DNA of 64,000 nucleotides from an uncultured Methanolobus sp. (GTDB lineage: Archaea; Halobacteriota; Methanosarcinia; Methanosarcinales; Methanosarcinaceae): the NCBI RefSeq assembly GCF_963665675.1, contig NZ_OY762426.1, forward strand, positions 806,001 to 870,000, read 5' to 3'. This document shows, in pieces, positions 25,360 to 34,124 of this stretch. How positions within the stretch are numbered: position 1 is the stretch's first letter; each line of letters opens with the position of its first letter. The notes under the pieces were generated by a model. It saw only the letters and a list, made by a program, of their open reading frames with translations. It had not been told where the DNA came from and did no database searches. The translations under genes were made by a program, and so were the position numbers.

Positions 25360-25851
25360 TTATTTTTTCTTGATGGTCACAATGTCCCCAAGAGTTGTTC
25401 CACGGTTAAGTCTCTCACCAGTCCACTCATTCTCACCGGTTCTTTCAGTGAGCTTGATGTCAAGTACCTTCTCTATTTTCTGTCGGACATCATCTTCAGG
25501 TACGATTTCTTCACGCTCTATCTTTTTGACGAGGGTTGCTTTTTCCTTTATTTTGGAAGCAAGCTGGTCATGTGACCATTTTTTTCTTTCTCGTGCCTCT
25601 TTTATTGTCTGTCCGTATTCATCAACAAGCTCGTCAACGACCATCTCTGGTACTTTTCGGGGCGGTCTGCTACCTCCTGTTCTGGTAGCTGGCCTGCGCT
25701 TAACAGGTGCAATTTTCGTTGACACCGGATTACGCTTACCTGCTGCATTTCCATGTTGTGAACATTTACCACATACTGTTAGTTCACTACCGTCTATATT
25801 TATCTTAAAAGGACCGCCTCTGATCTCGGCGCCACATATTTCACACTGCAT
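25360..25851 (-). CDS. Multiprotein bridging factor 1 (aMBF1)
   Basis: The 163-residue protein begins with the archaeal MBF1 zinc ribbon, MQCEICGAEIRG plus CGKCSQHG, then a basic linker and a C-terminal Xre-type helix-turn-helix (SHDQLASKIKEKATLVKKIE, about 96-115, plus ERLNRGTTLGDIV). Archaeal MBF1 binds small ribosomal subunits during translation, and its eukaryotic relative bridges TBP and activators. It is divergent from PAN across an 83-base region containing a near-palindromic TATA element. Confidence 0.92.
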   Translation of the reverse strand: MQCEICGAEIRGGPFKINIDGSELTVCGKCSQHGNAAGKRNPVSTKIAPVKRRPATRTGGSRPPRKVPEMVVDELVDEYGQTIKEARERKKWSHDQLASKIKEKATLVKKIEREEIVPEDDVRQKIEKVLDIKLTERTGENEWTGERLNRGTTLGDIVTIKKK

Positions 25852-25888
25852 AGATCTTCAACTCATAAAGTGTCTAATCTCGTCTTTA

Positions 25889-25910
25889 CGAAAGGGCTAT
25901 ATACCCTTCG
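25889..25910. promoter_or_regulatory. Divergent MBF1/PAN promoter with inverted repeat around TATA
   Basis: cgaaaggg (25889-25896) and cccttcg (25904-25910) flank ctatata (25897-25903). The arms match except for one extra A, so the TATA element could serve both directions. PAN begins at 25935 and MBF1 at 25851. Confidence 0.4.
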
Positions 25911-25934
25911 CACTTAAATAGTATTCGGAGGCAC

Positions 25935-27224
25935 ATGAGCGAGACCAGCGACAGTGACTTTGAGCACGGCAGGTATGATTTTACCTCTGTGAACAAAGCC
26001 GACTATGACTATGTCGGTTCAGATAATGAGGAAGACTTTTCCAAATATCTGTTAGACCGAATGAGGCAGCTAGAATCCAGGAATAATCTCCTGAAGGAAC
26101 AATGCGACCAAATCGAGTCAGAAAAACGTTTTGTTGAGAGCCAGAAGCTCAAATACGAACGTGAGGTGCGCAGACTACAGGCAGAAGTAGACCGTCTGAA
26201 AACGGTTCCTCTTGTAGTGGCAACAATAATGGATGTCATTTCAGAGGAAAAAGTGCTTGTCAGAAGTTCCACAGGACCGCAGTTTATGGTCAATGTATCA
26301 CAGTACCTGAATGAAGAATCTTTAGTTCCAGGTGCAAAAGTTGCATTGAATCAGCAGACACTTGCGATCGTGGAAATAATCCCTGCAAGCGAAGACCCTG
26401 TAGTTTCAGCAATGGAGGTAATAGAGTCACAGGATGTGGACTATGAAGATATAGGTGGACTGGATGCACAGATACAGGAATTGATAGAATCTGTGGAATT
26501 ACCACTGACAAAACCGGAATCTTTTGAGCGTATAGGTATCACTCCACCAAAAGGTGTTCTCCTGTACGGTGAGCCCGGTACCGGAAAGACATTACTGGCA
26601 AAGGCCGTTGCACACAGGACAGATGCTACTTACATCAGGGTGGTAGGTTCTGAGCTGATACAGAAATACATTGGTGACGGTTCTAAACTTGTCAGGGAAC
26701 TTTTCGAAATGGCAAGGAACAAATCTCCGAGTATCATCTTCATTGATGAACTGGATGCAATTGCTTCAAGGCGTCTGAATGACACAAACGGTGCAGACCG
26801 TGAAGTCCAGAGGACACTTATGCAACTGCTTGCGGAAATGGATGGTTTTGATAACAGGGGAGAGGTAAGGATCATTGCAGCCACTAACAGGCTTGATGTT
26901 CTTGACCCCGCAATTCTAAGACCTGGAAGGTTTGACAGGATAGTCAATGTACCAATGCCGGATGAAGAAGCACGTGCGAATATCTTTAGGATTCATACAC
27001 GTTTCATGTCTGTTGCAGATAACCTTGACTACAGAAAACTGGCAAAACTGACCGAGAGTGCAAGCGGTGCAGACCTAAATGCCATTGCCATGGAAGCAGG
27101 TATGCTTGCTGTAAGATTTGACAAGGAAACAATTACTATGGACGATTTCCTCGAATCTGTACAGAAAGTTATGTCAAAGAAAGAAACTGAAAAGGAAGTT
27201 CTTCCGGAAGGAATGTTCATTTAA
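25935..27224 (+). CDS. pan: Proteasome-activating nucleotidase
   Basis: The 429-residue AAA+ ATPase unfolds proteins for the archaeal 20S proteasome. It has an N-terminal coiled coil (about residues 35-85), an OB subdomain, Walker [14 protein letters not shown] (about 214-226), Walker [16 protein letters not shown], and the second region of homology [21 protein letters not shown]. The C-terminus is EGMFI, so the final tripeptide is hydrophobic-Phe-X where the canonical HbYX gate-opening motif has Tyr. ggagg lies 7-8 bases before the ATG. Confidence 0.94.
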   Translation: MSETSDSDFEHGRYDFTSVNKADYDYVGSDNEEDFSKYLLDRMRQLESRNNLLKEQCDQIESEKRFVESQKLKYEREVRRLQAEVDRLKTVPLVVATIMDVISEEKVLVRSSTGPQFMVNVSQYLNEESLVPGAKVALNQQTLAIVEIIPASEDPVVSAMEVIESQDVDYEDIGGLDAQIQELIESVELPLTKPESFERIGITPPKGVLLYGEPGTGKTLLAKAVAHRTDATYIRVVGSELIQKYIGDGSKLVRELFEMARNKSPSIIFIDELDAIASRRLNDTNGADREVQRTLMQLLAEMDGFDNRGEVRIIAATNRLDVLDPAILRPGRFDRIVNVPMPDEEARANIFRIHTRFMSVADNLDYRKLAKLTESASGADLNAIAMEAGMLAVRFDKETITMDDFLESVQKVMSKKETEKEVLPEGMFI

Positions 27225-27272
27225 CATTCCTGCTGGTAAGTTACTTCACTACCTTTTTTCATACTATTTTTT

Positions 27273-27872
27273 GTGAATAGTTTACAGCATAGTTTTCATG
27301 TTAAAAATGAGATCCGTATACTAGGCATAGATGATTCTGCGCTTATCAGCGATAAGATCACAATAGTAGGAGCTTTCTTCCGAGGTGGAAAATGGCTTGA
27401 CGGCGTACTTCGTTCAGAGATCACCAGGGATGGTCTGGACTCAACTGACAGCATAGTTTCAATGGTCAATAACAGTAAACATCTGCCACAGATACGTGCT
27501 ATTATGCTTGATGGAGTCACCTATGGTGGATTTAATCCGGTTGACATTGTCTCTCTTTACGAAAGGACAAACGTTCCGGCAATCGTCCTGATGCGTGACA
27601 TGCCTGATTTTGAAAATATAGAAAAGGCTCTTTCATTTTTGCCTGAACCTGAAACAAGGATGAAAATCATAAGAAAAGCCGGGAAGATTAGCAGTGTGGT
27701 AACAAAAGATGATAAAAATCCTGTTTTCTTCCAGTGTTTTGGTTTAGATTCTGAAATGGCTGCAAAAATTATAAAAATAACATCAACAAGGAGTAATATC
27801 CCCGAACCTTTGAGGGTGGCTCATCTTATTGCTACGGGAATTGTCCTTGGTGAATCAAGAGGAAAGGCGTGA
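27273..27872 (+). CDS. DUF99 family protein (UPF0215)
   Basis: The 199-residue protein contains the DUF99 blocks RILGIDDSAL near residue 15, IVGAFFRGGKWLDGVLRSEI, IMLDGVTYGGFNPVDIVSLY and NVPAIVLMRDMPDF, ending in REPLRVAHLIATGIVLGESRGKA-type sequence (PEPLRVAHLIA). The fold resembles an endonuclease V-like nuclease, but no activity has been shown. The start is GTG and no methionine follows early in the frame. It is 48 bases after PAN, in the same direction. Confidence 0.85.
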   Translation: MNSLQHSFHVKNEIRILGIDDSALISDKITIVGAFFRGGKWLDGVLRSEITRDGLDSTDSIVSMVNNSKHLPQIRAIMLDGVTYGGFNPVDIVSLYERTNVPAIVLMRDMPDFENIEKALSFLPEPETRMKIIRKAGKISSVVTKDDKNPVFFQCFGLDSEMAAKIIKITSTRSNIPEPLRVAHLIATGIVLGESRGKA

Positions 27873-27942
27873 TTGTTCAGAATGCCAGACCTTTGTGGAT
27901 GTTATGCATTTTTTATTTCCTTTTCCTGGCGTTTCCTGTAAT

Positions 27943-28197
27943 CTATTTCCTCTCATTGGTTATCTCTGTGCCTTCATTCATTTTGGCAATTTCTTTATCT
28001 GTCCAATCATATTCATAGCTAAGTATACTAAGTATCTCTTTAAAGAATAAATACACAGAATAAATTATCAGAAGTATAAAAAAACCAAGTAATGCATCTG
28101 CATAACCCATATGGTGTTTCATGCTTGCATACAACGCACCCAATACCGTAAATGATAATAAACTACTTACTATGGCTAGTTGTGTTCTGGTATCCAT
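27943..28197 (-). CDS. Small membrane protein, unknown
   Basis: The 84-residue product has two predicted transmembrane helices (about residues 7-25 and 34-53), a short loop containing KHHMGYADALLG and a hydrophilic C-terminal tail ending EGTEITNERK. It begins MDTRTQLAIVSS. No family is recognised. It is convergent with the DUF99 gene, and its own promoter region shows no clear ribosome site. Codon use and continuous membrane topology suggest a real gene. Confidence 0.6.
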   Translation of the reverse strand: MDTRTQLAIVSSLLSFTVLGALYASMKHHMGYADALLGFFILLIIYSVYLFFKEILSILSYEYDWTDKEIAKMNEGTEITNERK

Positions 28198-28405
28198 TTA
28201 GCATTCTTCCACTATGAATTAAATGACAACTGGTGTTTAAAAGTTTTAACTGTGGATCTCATAATTACAGTACAGAATCTTCTTTATTTCCTTCCTTTGG
28301 CGATACATGAAAACTGAGATCGAATTGAATTAAAATTACATTTAGTTTCCAGGGAGCAAGGGTATGTCTGACCCAAAAGACTTAAACGCTTACTGGAGTG
28401 TGACT

Positions 28406-29749
28406 TTATTTTGCCTTATTGACCAGCTCAACACCCTCATTCATAAGGGCACCTGCTCTTTCCTTTGTCTTTGATTCTGCAAATATCCTGATAATTGGCT
28501 CGGTTCCTGATGGTCTTATAAGCACCCATCCGTCATCATACCAGACCTTAACTCCATCTGTAGTATCAACTTCATTGTCTCCGGCAAGAACTTCCTTTTT
28601 GACTTTTTCCATAGTTGCAGAGGAGTCATCGATTCTTATCTTTGTCTTTGAGTTGAAGTATTCAGGGACACTGGCTGCAAGTTCTGAGAGTTTCTGTCCG
28701 TTTGCAATAATCTCCAGGAATTTTGCACAGGCCATGGCGCCATCACGACAGTACTGGTGTTCAGGGAATATGAGTCCGCCGTTTCCTTCGCCACCAAATA
28801 CTGCATCAATCTCCATCATCTTACGTGCTACGTTGATTGAACCTACTGCTGTCCATGTAAGTTCAACACCAGCTTCCTTTGCAACATCCAGCATACGGGA
28901 TGAGGAACTAACAGGTGTGACTATTGGTCCTTTATTTCTTGCGAGCACGTACTTTGCCATCATTGAAAGCTGAATTTCTTCTTCGATGAAATTTCCGTTC
29001 TCGTCAAAGAATACTGCACGGTCTGCATCTCCATCCTGTGCAACTCCCATATTTGCACCGCTTTTCTTTACGATATCTGCAAGCTCTGTAAGCACATCAG
29101 GAGTTGGCTCCGGGTTTCTCCATGGGAAAGTACCATCTACCTGACCATTCAGAGTGATGACCTCACACCCCAATTTCCGGAGGAGGAATGGCAATGTAAC
29201 AGAACCGGCCCCACATCCGGTATCCACTACAACCCTGAACCTTTTCTCACGGATAAGTTCATGGTCAACTGAATTGATAATTCCACTTATGTAGAATTCA
29301 TTTGCATTGCTGTCGTGGCGAAGGTCTCCTGTCTTTTCCCATGAAGCAGCACTAAACTCCTTTGAATAATATATCTTCTCGATCTCACGCTCTCCTTCGC
29401 GTGACATTTCACTGCCATCGGCGGCAATAAGTTTTATACCGTTGTACTCTCTTGGGTTGTGAGATGCAGTTACAACAATTCCTGCATCTGCATACTCTTT
29501 CACATAATACTGGACAGAAGGTGTCGGGCAGATTCCTACGTCAATGACTGTAAGTCCTGCTGAAAGTGCTCCGGCAATTGCAGCGGCTTTTAACATCTCA
29601 CCTGATGCTCTTGTGTCTCTTCCAATAGCAACAACACCTTTAGAACCCATGTAGGTCCCAAGACTCCTTGCAACATCGATTGCCAGTTGTGGAGTTATGT
29701 ATTCGTTCGCTATTCCCCTAACGCCATTAGTTCCGAAAAATGCCATCAA
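28406..29749 (-). CDS. glmM: Phosphoglucosamine/phosphomannomutase
   Basis: The 447-residue enzyme belongs to the alpha-D-phosphohexomutase family. Motifs are MAFFGTNGVRGIANE, the phosphoserine loop VVTASHNPREYNGIKL (about 96-111), the metal loop DGDADRAVF, the sugar-specificity loop GEGNGGLIFPEH and the phosphate-binding RPSGTEPIIRIF near the C-terminus. The GEGNGG loop fits glucosamine-phosphate mutases. It probably makes glucosamine-1-phosphate for UDP-GlcNAc and surface polymers. A second ATG lies one codon later. The upstream region is divergent with LarE. Confidence 0.88.
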   Translation of the reverse strand: MMAFFGTNGVRGIANEYITPQLAIDVARSLGTYMGSKGVVAIGRDTRASGEMLKAAAIAGALSAGLTVIDVGICPTPSVQYYVKEYADAGIVVTASHNPREYNGIKLIAADGSEMSREGEREIEKIYYSKEFSAASWEKTGDLRHDSNANEFYISGIINSVDHELIREKRFRVVVDTGCGAGSVTLPFLLRKLGCEVITLNGQVDGTFPWRNPEPTPDVLTELADIVKKSGANMGVAQDGDADRAVFFDENGNFIEEEIQLSMMAKYVLARNKGPIVTPVSSSSRMLDVAKEAGVELTWTAVGSINVARKMMEIDAVFGGEGNGGLIFPEHQYCRDGAMACAKFLEIIANGQKLSELAASVPEYFNSKTKIRIDDSSATMEKVKKEVLAGDNEVDTTDGVKVWYDDGWVLIRPSGTEPIIRIFAESKTKERAGALMNEGVELVNKAK

Positions 29750-29896
29750 TTATCACCATTGTTAAAAGTATTGCAAGTATATGTCAGAACCCTATTTTAT
29801 GCTTTGTGAAGGACATAAAGTTTTAGCATTCTACATTGTTCATTTGACATTTTGAATGAGATATTGTTAATAATATATTCTACATATAGTAATTGA

Positions 29897-30715
29897 ATGA
29901 TAGAATCCAGGATAGAATTGCTCAAAAAGGACATACTTTCTTATGAAAGTGCACTTGTGGCTTTTTCAGGAGGTGTGGACAGTGCAACTCTTGCTTTTCT
30001 GGCACATGAGGTGCTTGGAGACAAGGCAGTTGCTGCAACTATAAATCTTCGTTCATTCCCTGAAAGGGAACTCAAAGCGGCAAAGAAAATTGCCAGGAAA
30101 ATTGGCATCAAACACAAAGTTGTGCAGCTTGATGAACTTTCCTTTCCACAGATAGCAGAAAATAGTCCTAATAGGTGCTATTACTGTAAAAAAGAGATTC
30201 TGGCAGCTATGGATAATGTCCGTAAAAAGCTTGGATTAAACATTATACTTGAAGGTAGTAATTCTTCTGATCTTGCATCCTATCGTCCCGGAAGAAAAGC
30301 GATAGAAGAAGCTGGTGGCACTGTGTATTCTCCTTTTATGGCGCAGAATATCAGCAAGAATGAGGTACGCCAGATAGCAGACGAACTTTGTCTTTCAGTT
30401 GCAGATAAAATGTCATCTCCATGTCTTGCTTCAAGATTCCCTTATGGTGATGCTCTTACAGAGGAAGGTATAAAGAGAGTTGAGTCTGCTGAATCTTTTC
30501 TTTTGGATAATGGATTACGGGGATTCAGGGTACGTGACCATAAAGGGATTGCACGTATAGAAGTGAGTTCAGATGACATGCTCGAACTTATATACATGAA
30601 AGATGGAGTAATTCGTCATTTCAAAGAACTCGGTTTTAGTTACGTAACCATGGATCTTGAAGGTTTCAGAAGTGGGAGCATGGATGAGGTTTTGTGGGTA
30701 CAACGTGAGCTGTGA
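29897..30715 (+). CDS. larE: ATP-dependent sacrificial sulfur transferase LarE-like
   Basis: The 272-residue protein has the PP-loop AFSGGVDSATLAFLAHE (about residues 23-38), then PERELKAAKKIARKIGIKHK, a CYYCKKEIL CxxC pair near 95-103 and EGSNSSDLASYRPGRKA. This is the LarE arrangement of the nickel-pincer nucleotide pathway, in which a cysteine residue or bound cluster donates sulfur. LarB and LarC are not present in the window. It could alternatively thiolate another nucleotide or cofactor. Confidence 0.87.
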   Translation: MIESRIELLKKDILSYESALVAFSGGVDSATLAFLAHEVLGDKAVAATINLRSFPERELKAAKKIARKIGIKHKVVQLDELSFPQIAENSPNRCYYCKKEILAAMDNVRKKLGLNIILEGSNSSDLASYRPGRKAIEEAGGTVYSPFMAQNISKNEVRQIADELCLSVADKMSSPCLASRFPYGDALTEEGIKRVESAESFLLDNGLRGFRVRDHKGIARIEVSSDDMLELIYMKDGVIRHFKELGFSYVTMDLEGFRSGSMDEVLWVQREL

Positions 30716-30814
30716 ATAATGCATATACGTCGATGAGTTGTGCTCTGTGCAACAGGTTTAATTACTGTAAGTAATCTGTGTTCTGCCTGTAAATTGGAAT
30801 AAAAGGTGATAGGC

Positions 30815-31351
30815 TTGCTGACATTAGGTATAGTAAACACATATGATAAGATCAAAGTGCTGGATGCTCATTACAGGGCAATTGCAAGAGCTGCACCTAT
30901 ATGTTATGCATACGGATTTTCTCTCGCTCTTTATGATTTTCCTTTTAAGATGGATGCAGATGAACTTGTGGAGTTTGTTGCAGACAAAACAACAATCGGT
31001 GAATCCGGAAAATACCTGAAGTTATTGCATGAGAAAAAGCATCTTTTTGTTTTTGATCTTCCAAAAAAGGGTTTTCAGCCCCAATTTGGTTCAGTGGTTG
31101 TTACAACCTCAAAACCTGAAGATAAGTTTGCCATTACTCCAGAAACCTTTGCAGATGAGGTTATGAATAACAAGTCATTCCTTGTGCTTGTCGGGCTTGG
31201 TAGAAAAGGACTTCCAAAGGACCTTTTCAGCCTGGCGAGGTATCATCTTGACATTACATCCCAGGGTGTTTCACTTGAAACCTGCACGGCAATAGGCTGC
31301 ATACCATCTTATGTAATGGGGATTGTTCGCACAAAGCTTTCAGTGAAGTAG
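30815..31351 (+). CDS. DUF531 family protein
   Basis: The 178-residue product starts MLTLGIVNTYDKIKVLDAHYR and shows an alpha/beta fold resembling SPOUT/SpoU-type RNA methyltransferases (VLVGLGRKGLPKDLF and the closing CIPSYVMGIVRTKL). Archaeal DUF531 has been compared with SpoU-like rRNA methylases, but its substrate is unproven. I chose the TTG at 30815 because aggtga sits five bases upstream; a GTG at 30806 would lie inside that ribosome site. Confidence 0.75.
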   Translation: MLTLGIVNTYDKIKVLDAHYRAIARAAPICYAYGFSLALYDFPFKMDADELVEFVADKTTIGESGKYLKLLHEKKHLFVFDLPKKGFQPQFGSVVVTTSKPEDKFAITPETFADEVMNNKSFLVLVGLGRKGLPKDLFSLARYHLDITSQGVSLETCTAIGCIPSYVMGIVRTKLSVK

Positions 31352-31390
31352 GCAGGGAACTTTATTTAGTATCAATTGTATACTCATTTC

Positions 31391-32135
31391 ATGCGTCTGA
31401 GCATTTTTTATTCAGGGGAGTTCGGAAAGAAGGTTGTAGGCAACCTGATCAACTCTGGTAGTTTTTGTGTATCGTGTGGTGATCTATGTGACCATTGCCG
31501 TGAACCAAGAATGAGTTTTGCACCTCTTATCGTCGGTCTTTTTGAACTAATAACTGACCTCCCTGATTTTGTAGAGGATACGGATGAATATATTCCTTCC
31601 AACCTGCCGGTTGCAGATCTGGTGATTGCAATCGATCTCCATCCAGACCTTATGATGTCAGTACCTGACATTGCCCTTTCAAGCAACGCAAAGGCTGTTA
31701 TCATTCCCGTTGATGACTCTCGTCTGGTTCCTGCAGGCCTTACCGAACAGATAAGAACAAAACTGGAATCAGAAGGGATTGAGTTTGAATGTCCAAAACC
31801 TTTCTGTTCACTGGAACTGTCTGGAAACCCCACAATTGATGAGTTCGTCCAGATGGGATTTGGTCGACCTCTGCTTAAAATTGAAGTGGACAATACCAAT
31901 GGCATTTTCACACACGTTGAAGTTATCAGGGATGCTCCCTGCGGTGCAACATGGTTTGTTGCCAAAAAACTGAAGTGGTCGGATGTGAAGGATTACAAGG
32001 AAACCATTTCAGGAGCTCATCATTCCTATCCATGTACTGCAAGTATGGAAAAGGATGCGCAAGATCGGCGATACTATTCTGCATGAAGCCGGTTATATAA
32101 TCAGAAAAAGCGTAGAAGAAGCTATGGGTAATTAA
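31391..32135 (+). pseudogene. DUF166 family protein with apparent +1 frameshift near the C-terminus
   Basis: The protein starts MRLSIFYSGEFGKKVVG and follows the archaeal DUF166 pattern: CGDLCDHCREPR, VADLVIAIDLHPDLM, VIIPVDDSRLVPAGL, CPKPFCSLE and VIRDAPCGATWFVAKKL. The direct frame ends at 32086 with an atypical tail (AQDRRYYSA). Reading one base later from about 32057 gives KIGDTILHEAGYIIRKSVEE and a stop at 32135, which looks like the true C-terminus. Either a single-base insertion truncated the gene or the sequence has an error. The ATG at 31391 lies about 28 bases after a TATA-like tttattta, consistent with a leaderless message. Confidence 0.7.
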
Positions 32136-32168
32136 TTCTAAAAAAAAGAAAGTTTAAAAGGAGTATAT

Positions 32169-32732
32169 TTACTCCTTCCTGCGCTGCATTATGAATGCAA
32201 GTCCGATAATTGCTGCTATTGGCAGAGCAATTGTTGGGAATTCAGGAACATTGTTCTGACACCTGTCCCATCCGAATGTAGTATGGCTAATTCCTTTATA
32301 ATCAACAGCTTCTAAATAAAAACCACTGGTTTCGTCATCATAGGTATACACATTATAGCACGCTGATGTCGGTGATCCTGCTTTCACAAGTACGACTCCA
32401 AGTGGGCATGTAGATGTCCAGTCAAAATAATAGAACTCTTTCTCTTCTGTGTTATAGTATGCTTTAATGGTTATGGTGTTTCCATCTTCTGTAAATGAAC
32501 GGGTATATACTTGTGTACCTTCAGGGTAATTACCCAGTACTGGTGTCCAGTTATCTACAGAGTTCCAGTCTTCAAGTTTGTAAGCAGATGTATATGTTCC
32601 TACTTGACCAATTTCGCTTTCTGCGTTTCCTGTGTCTATATCACAATTTGGAGTTCCAGAAGGAACTGCCATTGCACTTGCCAGAGGCATTATGATTGCC
32701 AATACGAGTATTGTTGTCAATATTTTTTTCAT
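32169..32732 (-). CDS. Secreted protein with PEF-CTERM sorting signal
   Basis: The 187-residue protein begins with a signal peptide (MKKILTTILVLAIIMPLASA) and ends VPEFPTIALPIAAIIGLAFI plus QRRKE, the PEF-CTERM signal of methanosarcinal proteins recognised by archaeosortase-type enzymes. The body is hydrophilic with several Cys (CNVYTY, RCQNN) and no recognised domain. The ATG at 32732 follows ggtggtg and gives a clean signal peptide; the longer frame at 32762 is less likely. The function is unknown; it is probably attached to the cell surface. Confidence 0.75.
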   Translation of the reverse strand: MKKILTTILVLAIIMPLASAMAVPSGTPNCDIDTGNAESEIGQVGTYTSAYKLEDWNSVDNWTPVLGNYPEGTQVYTRSFTEDGNTITIKAYYNTEEKEFYYFDWTSTCPLGVVLVKAGSPTSACYNVYTYDDETSGFYLEAVDYKGISHTTFGWDRCQNNVPEFPTIALPIAAIIGLAFIMQRRKE

Positions 32733-32945
32733 TGTGCACCACCACTTATTGCAAGTTTTCAACTTACTATAAACTGATATGTATTATTTTCTCCTCCTAT
32801 TGATATATACTTTTCTAATTTATATGGTATGTCATTATCCTAATGATGATGACATATCTGGTTTGCTAATTCTACAAATTTTTTAGCAACGCCTGAGTGT
32901 CCCATTCCATAGATATTTCAAGTTACTTTCCTAATATGGTTTCAA

Positions 32946-34073
32946 ATGGACTACAAAGTTTCCGTCGTAAAATGCGACGATTATTCTCATTCGAAAGAAT
33001 GTATCATTGAAGCACTTTCTCTAATTGGTGGCCTGAGTTCTATAATCTCTAAAGGTGATCGTGTCCTTCTGAAACCAAACGTCCTTGCTGCACGCAAACC
33101 AGAAGAAGCCGTAACAACTCATCCATCCATGGTTGCCGCAATGTGTGAATTGGTAAAGGACGTCGGAGGTATCCCTGTTATCGGTGATGGTGCCGGGATA
33201 ACAAGGCCAGGTGCAACAGCCCACGCATTCAGAGTGTCAGGTATTGAGGATGTGGCAATATCTCAGGGTGCTCAACTTCTGAATTTCCAGACAGAAGGCT
33301 ATGTTGAAGTAGAGATTCCTGATGCAATGCATTTTTCCACTCTCTATATATCTAAAGCAATCACTGATGCTGATGTGATTATCTCTCTTCCGAAGATGAA
33401 AACCCATGAACTGACATATTACACAGGTGCTGTAAAGAATATGTTCGGTGCATTGCCACTTAAAACCAGAAAGGAAATTCATCTTCTGGGTGACAGGAAA
33501 CTTTTTGGTGAAGCTGTCATTGATTTATATTCAATTGCAAGACCTCACCTTGCTATAATGGATGCAGTTGTGGGTATGGAAGGTAATGGTCCTGCTCATG
33601 GATCTCCTATTAAAACCGGTGCAATAATGGCATCTTATGATTGCGTGTCGCTGGATGTGATTGCTTCAGGAATAATGGGTGTTGATCCTATGCAGGTTCC
33701 GACAACGGTTGCAGCACTTGAACGTGGGTTTGGAAACAGGAATCCTGATGTGGTGGGTATTGACCCGCAAACCGTTACACAGAAGTACAAACCTTCCAGT
33801 GGTGGTATTCTTTTCAGTATTCCGCCTTTTGTAATGCGGTTCTTTGGTAAGCAGTTTGAAATGAAACCAAAGATCAATACTTCAAAATGTGTGCTTTGCG
33901 GTGCATGCGCAATGAATTGCTCTGTGAAGGCGATTGATGAAGTAGGGGACCATTTGAAAATTAATAAGGAAAAATGCATAATGTGTTATTGCTGCCGTGA
34001 ACTCTGTCCTGCAAATGCAGTTAATATTGACATGTCGCTATTGGCAAAGATAATCACTACAGTCAAAAGGTAA
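32946..34073 (+). CDS. DUF362 protein with two 4Fe-4S clusters
   Basis: The 375-residue protein has an N-terminal DUF362 domain (LKPNVLAARKPEEAVTTHPS, GDGAGITRPGATAHAF, ISLPKMKTHELTYYTGAVKN) and a C-terminal ferredoxin domain with two motifs, CVLCGACAMNC and CIMCYCCRELC. This form is common in methanogens, where it is thought to take part in electron transfer or cofactor metabolism, but no reaction is known. It starts about 200 bases from the PEF-CTERM gene, which runs divergently. Confidence 0.87.
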   Translation: MDYKVSVVKCDDYSHSKECIIEALSLIGGLSSIISKGDRVLLKPNVLAARKPEEAVTTHPSMVAAMCELVKDVGGIPVIGDGAGITRPGATAHAFRVSGIEDVAISQGAQLLNFQTEGYVEVEIPDAMHFSTLYISKAITDADVIISLPKMKTHELTYYTGAVKNMFGALPLKTRKEIHLLGDRKLFGEAVIDLYSIARPHLAIMDAVVGMEGNGPAHGSPIKTGAIMASYDCVSLDVIASGIMGVDPMQVPTTVAALERGFGNRNPDVVGIDPQTVTQKYKPSSGGILFSIPPFVMRFFGKQFEMKPKINTSKCVLCGACAMNCSVKAIDEVGDHLKINKEKCIMCYCCRELCPANAVNIDMSLLAKIITTVKR

Positions 34074-34124
34074 GTTTGGGCAAATATGTATTTTTGAATA
34101 AAAAAGTAAAATTGTATATCCAGC

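Noticed and set aside
30733..30774. 13-codon Cys-containing ORF between larE and the DUF531 gene
   Set aside because: It has no ribosome site or conservation evidence; the CxxC-like spacing could be chance.
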